A stretch of 64,000 nucleotides of DNA from Streptococcus sp. 29896. GTDB lineage: Bacteria; Bacillota; Bacilli; Lactobacillales; Streptococcaceae. Positions 59,650 through 64,000 of this stretch are shown piece by piece (the first letter of the stretch is position 1; every line of letters starts with the position of its first letter). The stretch covers positions 310,001 to 374,000 of the forward strand of contig NZ_CP118733.1 in NCBI RefSeq assembly GCF_032594915.1. Direction: 5' to 3'. The notes under the pieces were generated by a model. It was not told where the DNA came from and searched no databases. It was given only the letters and a program-made list of their open reading frames with translations. The position numbers and the translations under genes were made by a program.

Positions 59650-60293
59650 AATGTCATTACACGAGCAGTTGTCTTGGTTGACCCTTCTACAAAAGTAAGC
59701 GTTCAGCTTGCTGATGGAGAAGTAGATGGCATTGTAGCATTGCGCATTAGCCACAAGGAGACAGATGCTGTTACAACCCCAGTTGTTCTTACTAAGGTTG
59801 ACTATGATCTATTTGATATCGAGTTGGTGAATGGAGCAGGTGAAGTCGTTGACAATACTCTTCCGACGCGTGTTCGCTTACCGATTGATGAAGGTAAAGA
59901 AGTTGATCGAGTGGTTTATCTTCCAAATACAGAATCAGAAGAAGTTTTAGACTTTACAGTAGTTGAAACTAGAAATGAAGACGGTTCTGTTAATAGAGAA
60001 GTTGAATTTGTTGCAGAACACTTTAGTGAATACGGCATTGTCTATAAAGATGCAATAACAGTTGCAGAGGCAAGAGCTGGAGAAATGAAAGTTACTGATG
60101 AATCCAAGAAGCCGCTCACTCCTCTTTCTGCTTTAGGTGGTTTAGCAGAGAAAAAAGCTGAGAAGACCTTGCCAAATACTGGTACAGGGGCAGAATTCCT
60201 TCTTCCAAGTCTAGGAGTTCTTAGTCTAGCAGCTGCAGCCCGTCTTCGTAGAAAAGAAGAAAAATAAGCGAGTTTTGTAGAAATTTGCCAAAG

Positions 60294-60324
60294 AAAAGGA
60301 GCACAATGTGTTGCTCCTTTTTTT
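60294..60324 (+). terminator. Terminator of the collagen-like gene
   Basis: Stem AAAAGGAGCA / TGCTCCTTTT, 8-nt loop, T7. Confidence 0.9.
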
Positions 60325-60369
60325 GTGTTGTTTTTAATAAAAAAGACAAATCCATTTGAGTATAATTTC

Positions 60370-60408
60370 TTGTAAAGGGCTTGCGCATATGTTAATATAT
60401 TGTTGAGC
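60370..60408 (+). promoter_or_regulatory. Shared surface-protein promoter, copy 5 (terminal surface gene)
   Basis: -35 TTGTAA (60370-60375), 17-bp spacer, extended -10 TGT-TAATAT (-10 at 60393-60398), then ATTGTTGAGC. A cre is not supported here (11 of 16 matches at the same offset). AAAGGAGGTTATCCT (60419-60433) in the leader matches the 16S 3' end closely but no start codon follows. Confidence 0.78.
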
Positions 60409-60471
60409 GAGTAAAAACAAAAGGAGGTTATCCTGTCGATTGCTATTCATAGAAAATAAAAGGAGGAAAAA

Positions 60472-63400
60472 ATGAATCGCACCAATCGAAATCATCAATA
60501 TGCTCTACGGAAGACAAGGCTTGGCGTAGGCTCAGTAGTTGTCGGAGTCTTGTTGGCCGGTTTGCTACAGGCACCAGCTGTTTTGGCATCTGAAACTAAT
60601 GCAGCTACTGGAGAATCGGGTATTGTCTCAGAAAGTGAAGCAAGTCGGAGCCTGAGAGAAAAAATCGCAGAATTACGAAATTTGAAGGATCAAATTCGCG
60701 ATACGGCAGAACGTACGGCAGTTGAAAATGAAATTGCGAATGCCCAAGGCGCCTTAGAAACGGGGCAGGATGCAGTCATCAATGCCTATTTGAATCATCT
60801 GCCAACGGTCATTTCTCGTACTAGACAAATCGTGGATACCCAACCACCTCTATCCAATACTGAAATTGGGGAAGCGGCGCTAGTTTCTCCGGAAGAAGGA
60901 GAGGGAACTATAGGAGAGGGTGCAGGCAGTGAAGGCGCAGAAGGTCCAGTGGAGGAAGCAACACCCAAAGAAGCCGCAACAAGCGATGAATTTGCAGCTT
61001 TACCAGTTCCCGAAGTCTACTTGGTGGACCGAGATGAGCAGGCGCTAGCTGATCGTCGGGTCATCCATAAAATGGCTCAGGATTATTCAGAGTCTGGCGC
61101 CTATGATTTTACTGCTGAAGAGATTGCTACTCTGAAAAATCTGGGACAAGGTGTTCTCCACTTCGATGTCAAGGTTGACCAGATTGAAGCTGGTCAGCAA
61201 GTGGATGTTTTTAAGGTCTACACAGATGATAATAACTTTTACCGTATCTTTGCCTTCATGAATGGAGAACAGATGCATTTTGGCATGGAGGGGAAAAAAG
61301 ACGGAAGCCCTTACCTTGATGCAGCCTATATGACAACGGTTTTGAAACCTCAGTTAGGGGAATGGTCCTCGCTGACTTATTTGAAAACGGGCAATCGCAC
61401 CCGCTTCTTTGTCAATGGGCGAAACTCTACAACTCGGAACATCCAACAGAATGTTGATAAGTTGATTTTGGTTTCGGACCAATCTAGCGTGTTATTCGGA
61501 ACTAGGGATAGCAGCAAGGGACGAGTGACTCTGGGTGATCTGGCTGTTTACAACAATCCAAATGTTGTGTCGGATAATTCTGGTGTGACAGATAATCCGC
61601 TTTCAACTCGTTACTTCAAAAATTATCCAACACAAGCTGTGCAGCCACTGACCATTGCTCGAGTGGCACATGCAGGTGAATCCAAGGATAATTTTGTTGA
61701 GGTCTTCTTTAACCGCGCGGTTGCTGTAATTGGTCAGCCAGATTTAGCTTTGGAAAATGGTAGCTATGCTAAGTTTATTTCACAGACCAGCCACAACTCA
61801 GCGATCTATCAGATCAAGGATGCGGACTACGGGCAAAAAATTACAGGATTAAGAGAGAAGGAGGGAGAGCATCTTCTCTTCAACTCAAGCGCGGGAACGG
61901 TTCATTTAGCAGGTGTCTTACCACGTTTGGATAAGGTTTCTGTGGATGATAACCATACAAGTCTGGTATTTACAGGTTCTTGGACTTCCGAAACAGGTCA
62001 AGGGAAATTTGGAAATACTGGTCGTTATACCTCTGGTACAAACGATCGATCTGTAACCCTATATTTTGAAGGAACTGGCGTGGATATGTATTCGGAGCGC
62101 CATAACGCCCATGCCGATTTTCTGGTGGAATTGGATGGTGAAGTGATCACCTATAATGAGAAGCTCGGTCTTGGTCGCGAAGGCAAATTCAGTCTCTTTA
62201 TCCCAGCAGATCAAACCAGACAAAGACAGGAGCGCATTTTTACCCTAGATCAGTTAAGAGCAGGCAAGCACGCCTTAACCCTGTCGGTGGATCCTGCCAA
62301 TGCGAATAAACAACTCTTTTTAGATGTTTTTGAATTGTTTGGCGAAAATGCGCGTGTCTTGACCAAGGATGAGTATTTTAGAGATCTTGTAATTGAAAAA
62401 GAGCGCCTGGTGGGACTTGCTACTGATAGCACAAAAGTGAGTGATGCAGAAGCCTTTGCCTCTAAGCAAACAGCGTTTGAAACAGAGTTAGCTAAAGCGG
62501 TGCCATCTATACCTGCTATTAAGCAAGCCTTGGCTGATATGTCAGCTTTGATTGTGGAAAAAACGCTAGAAGATCCAGCGCCAGTGGGCGATGCTAGTGA
62601 GGAGGCAATTTCTGTTGAGGAAGCTAGAAGGCTCTTGGCAGAATACACCGAGGAGCTGGAAGGATATTTGGCATTATTAGACGAAACTAGTCAAGATTGG
62701 ATTGATTATTTACTCGACTTTAATGGTATTTCACGTGACTTATTAGCTGCAAATGATAATGACCAAGATATTCTCGAGCAATATAAAGAAGCCAAAGCCA
62801 ATGTAGAGATGTTTCGAAATTGGGGTAGCGGTACCGCAGATCAGCCAAGTGAAGGTGGTGACTCTGGCTCAGGCGACACCAACACTCCAACTCCAACAGA
62901 AGGCGGTGACACTGGCTCAGGTGAGAGCAATACTCCAACTCCAACAGAAGGCAGTGACACTGGCTCAGGTGAGAGCAATACTCCAACTCCAACAGAAGGC
63001 AGTGACACTGGCTCAGGTGACAGCAGCACTCCCGCCCCAACAGAAGGCGGTGACACTGGCTCAGGTGACAGCAGCACTCCCGCCCCTGCAGAAGGCGGTG
63101 ACTCCGGCTCAGGTGACAGCAATACTCCAACTCCTACAGATGGCAGTGACGCTGGCTCAGGTGACAGCAATTCAGAACAAGAAGGACAAGGTGTTGGATT
63201 AGACCTAGCAGCTTTGGAAGAAGTTCTAGCAATTGCCCTAGCCTTGGAGGAGGAAAAACTATCTGAAGTACAAGCTGGACAACTGGCTGAATTACTCGAA
63301 ACAGCAGCGGCTACTCGGACAGCGGGGAGCCAAGAACAAGTAGATGAAGTGGTTGCCCTGTTTGAAGAATGGTTATCAGGTTTAACCACCTCAGAGGGAC

Positions 63401-64000
63401 CGGCAGATTCAGGCGCAAGTGAGGGGACAAGCAGCCAAACAGGTTCAGGTGAAAATGAAGGCACAGGCAGTCAAACAGATTCTGGTGCAAGTGGGGGCAC
63501 AGGCAGCCAAACAGGTTCAGGTGAAAATGAAGGCACAGGTAATCAAACGAGTGACAATGCTTCTGGAACTGTAACTGAACAACCAAGTCTAGATGCAGTC
63601 TCAGTAGCTCGTTTGCGTGACATTTTAAGTGAGTTAGAGGGCTATATTCCGCGACTGGCTGGGGAAGAATGGCCTGCCTATCTGAATCAATTCCGTGACC
63701 AAGCAAACCGCGTTATGGTATCAGGAACACCAACTCAGTTGGCATCTCATCTAGCAGAAGGCGAAGAATTGATTGAATTGCTTCGAGGTGTATTTGCAGA
63801 AGCAGAGCAAGGCAACCAGTCAGCTGAAGTGACAGAAAAAGGGAAGGGGCTCCTTAATGAAGGTCCGAAAGCCTTTGACGGTGGTTTGACCCTCAACGAG
63901 AACCTGACCCATGAACTTCCAGCCTTCGATGGGGGAGTGAGTCTAAACGAAAACCTGATACATGAGGTTCCAAGCTTTGAGGGTGGTTTGACGCTCAATG
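60472..64000 (+). CDS. Large modular surface protein, 3' end beyond the window
   Basis: The frame is open for 1176 codons to the window edge. Parts: YSIRK-type signal (YALRKTRLGVGSVVVGVLLAG, cleavage after VLA), helical acidic stretch (about 55-190), LamG-like lectin domain (about 220-365), a linker domain like the one after the GH33 propeller of the sialidases (PLTIARVAHAGESKDNFVEV, about 390-480), a jelly-roll binding domain (GTGVDMYSE..VELDGE, about 490-625), helical segments, then Ser/Gly/Thr-rich 15-residue repeats, and FDGG repeats at the edge. No catalytic signature is seen in this part, so it looks like an adhesin built from sialidase accessory modules. An LPxTG end is expected beyond the edge. 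AAAGGAGGAAAAA precedes the ATG. Confidence 0.88.
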   Translation, partial: MNRTNRNHQYALRKTRLGVGSVVVGVLLAGLLQAPAVLASETNAATGESGIVSESEASRSLREKIAELRNLKDQIRDTAERTAVENEIANAQGALETGQDAVINAYLNHLPTVISRTRQIVDTQPPLSNTEIGEAALVSPEEGEGTIGEGAGSEGAEGPVEEATPKEAATSDEFAALPVPEVYLVDRDEQALADRRVIHKMAQDYSESGAYDFTAEEIATLKNLGQGVLHFDVKVDQIEAGQQVDVFKVYTDDNNFYRIFAFMNGEQMHFGMEGKKDGSPYLDAAYMTTVLKPQLGEWSSLTYLKTGNRTRFFVNGRNSTTRNIQQNVDKLILVSDQSSVLFGTRDSSKGRVTLGDLAVYNNPNVVSDNSGVTDNPLSTRYFKNYPTQAVQPLTIARVAHAGESKDNFVEVFFNRAVAVIGQPDLALENGSYAKFISQTSHNSAIYQIKDADYGQKITGLREKEGEHLLFNSSAGTVHLAGVLPRLDKVSVDDNHTSLVFTGSWTSETGQGKFGNTGRYTSGTNDRSVTLYFEGTGVDMYSERHNAHADFLVELDGEVITYNEKLGLGREGKFSLFIPADQTRQRQERIFTLDQLRAGKHALTLSVDPANANKQLFLDVFELFGENARVLTKDEYFRDLVIEKERLVGLATDSTKVSDAEAFASKQTAFETELAKAVPSIPAIKQALADMSALIVEKTLEDPAPVGDASEEAISVEEARRLLAEYTEELEGYLALLDETSQDWIDYLLDFNGISRDLLAANDNDQDILEQYKEAKANVEMFRNWGSGTADQPSEGGDSGSGDTNTPTPTEGGDTGSGESNTPTPTEGSDTGSGESNTPTPTEGSDTGSGDSSTPAPTEGGDTGSGDSSTPAPAEGGDSGSGDSNTPTPTDGSDAGSGDSNSEQEGQGVGLDLAALEEVLAIALALEEEKLSEVQAGQLAELLETAAATRTAGSQEQVDEVVALFEEWLSGLTTSEGPADSGASEGTSSQTGSGENEGTGSQTDSGASGGTGSQTGSGENEGTGNQTSDNASGTVTEQPSLDAVSVARLRDILSELEGYIPRLAGEEWPAYLNQFRDQANRVMVSGTPTQLASHLAEGEELIELLRGVFAEAEQGNQSAEVTEKGKGLLNEGPKAFDGGLTLNENLTHELPAFDGGVSLNENLIHEVPSFEGGLTLN
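62851..63172 (+). repeat. Ser/Gly/Thr-rich 45-bp repeats of the terminal surface gene
   Basis: About seven units of 15 residues, EGGDTGSGDSNTPTP with variants. A second, looser block SGENEGTGSQTG lies at about 63430-63555. Confidence 0.88.
63871..64000 (+). repeat. FDGG repeats of the terminal surface gene
   Basis: Three units in view (AFDGGLTLNENLTHELP, AFDGGVSLNENLIHEVP, SFEGGLTLN), the third cut by the window edge. Same family as in both sialidases. Confidence 0.85.

Larger units (their letters stand above)
54778..60267 (+). pseudogene. Collagen-like LPxTG surface protein, interrupted by two in-frame stops
   Basis: One frame of 1830 codons encodes a YSIRK-signal protein (YHYSIRKRNWGVGSVVVGVF), but TAG (54943-54945) and TAA (55147-55149) interrupt it at codons 56 and 124. 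Beyond them it is open and coherent: two discoidin-like domains, a short VTEDP block, two domains like the sialidase discoidin module (GTELKW and [11 protein letters not shown]), about 47 VTEDP units, a beta-rich module, 123 Gly-X-Y triplets (58543-59649), a second copy of the beta-rich module, LPNTG and RRKEEK. Both stops would be Glu with a single G for T (GAG, GAA), and each is followed at once by GTG. Without read-through the signal peptide is cut from the rest. Recent inactivation is most likely; read-through, strain-level switching or sequence error are alternatives. GGAGGAACAT precedes the ATG. Confidence 0.85.

Noticed and set aside
57327..59754. Several antisense and shifted frames of 198-415 residues across the VTEDP and Gly-X-Y regions
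   Set aside because: Repeats with a unit length divisible by three keep all six frames open; no start signals or known domains are present.

Overview
The window reads as a chromosomal segment of a Streptococcus of the S. suis type. The evidence is low-to-middle GC, LPxTG wall proteins with YSIRK-type signals, a complete FabT-controlled fab/acc cluster, the scr sucrose locus, and housekeeping blocks (rpsF-ssb-rpsR, efp-asp23-nusB, secA-acpS-alr). The species is inferred from gene content only; no rRNA or tRNA gene is visible.

Layout. 1-9.2 kb: the 3' end of fakA, then two tandem LPxTG sialidases. 9.3-19.1 kb: rpsF-ssb-rpsR, a ~50-bp-period array of hairpin/T-run units, corA plus a DUF1129 membrane protein on the minus strand, a 1-kb non-coding region with two 401-bp tandem structured repeats, uvrA, an M24 peptidase, efp, an Asp23 protein and nusB. 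19.2-24.8 kb: scrR-scrB (minus), scrA and scrK (plus). 24.9-30 kb: manA, secA-acpS-alr. 30-37.7 kb: a 1768-residue wall-anchored GH20 hexosaminidase, then nagA-lacD. 37.7-39.9 kb: aspartokinase (minus) and a HAD phosphatase. 40-50.8 kb: fabM, fabT-fabH-acpP, fabK-fabD-fabG-fabF-accB-fabZ, accC-accD-accA. 50.9-54.6 kb: a GNAT protein, two paralogous CPBP proteins, a PspC protein, and serS with a T-box leader. 54.6-64 kb: a giant collagen-like LPxTG gene broken by two in-frame stops, and a second large surface gene running off the window.

How it fits together. All five surface genes start from the same promoter: a -35 box, exactly 17 bp, an extended -10 TGTTAATAT, then usually ATTGTTGAAA. In the hexosaminidase and collagen-like genes a cre site begins exactly on the -35 box. 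The five proteins reuse the same building blocks: LamG-like lectin, discoidin-like domains, a sialidase-derived linker, a wall-proximal beta-rich module and FDGG repeats. Together with nagA they look like a co-regulated set for binding and trimming host glycans, subject to sugar status.

The most unusual items are (1) the shared promoter and modular surface-protein set, (2) two Glu-to-stop type nonsense codons in an otherwise intact 5.5-kb collagen-like gene, (3) the ladder of two-hairpin units after rpsR with pair-preserving changes between copies, (4) the duplicated structured region before uvrA, and (5) a two-hairpin intergenic element found at two sites with different stem sequences but kept pairing.
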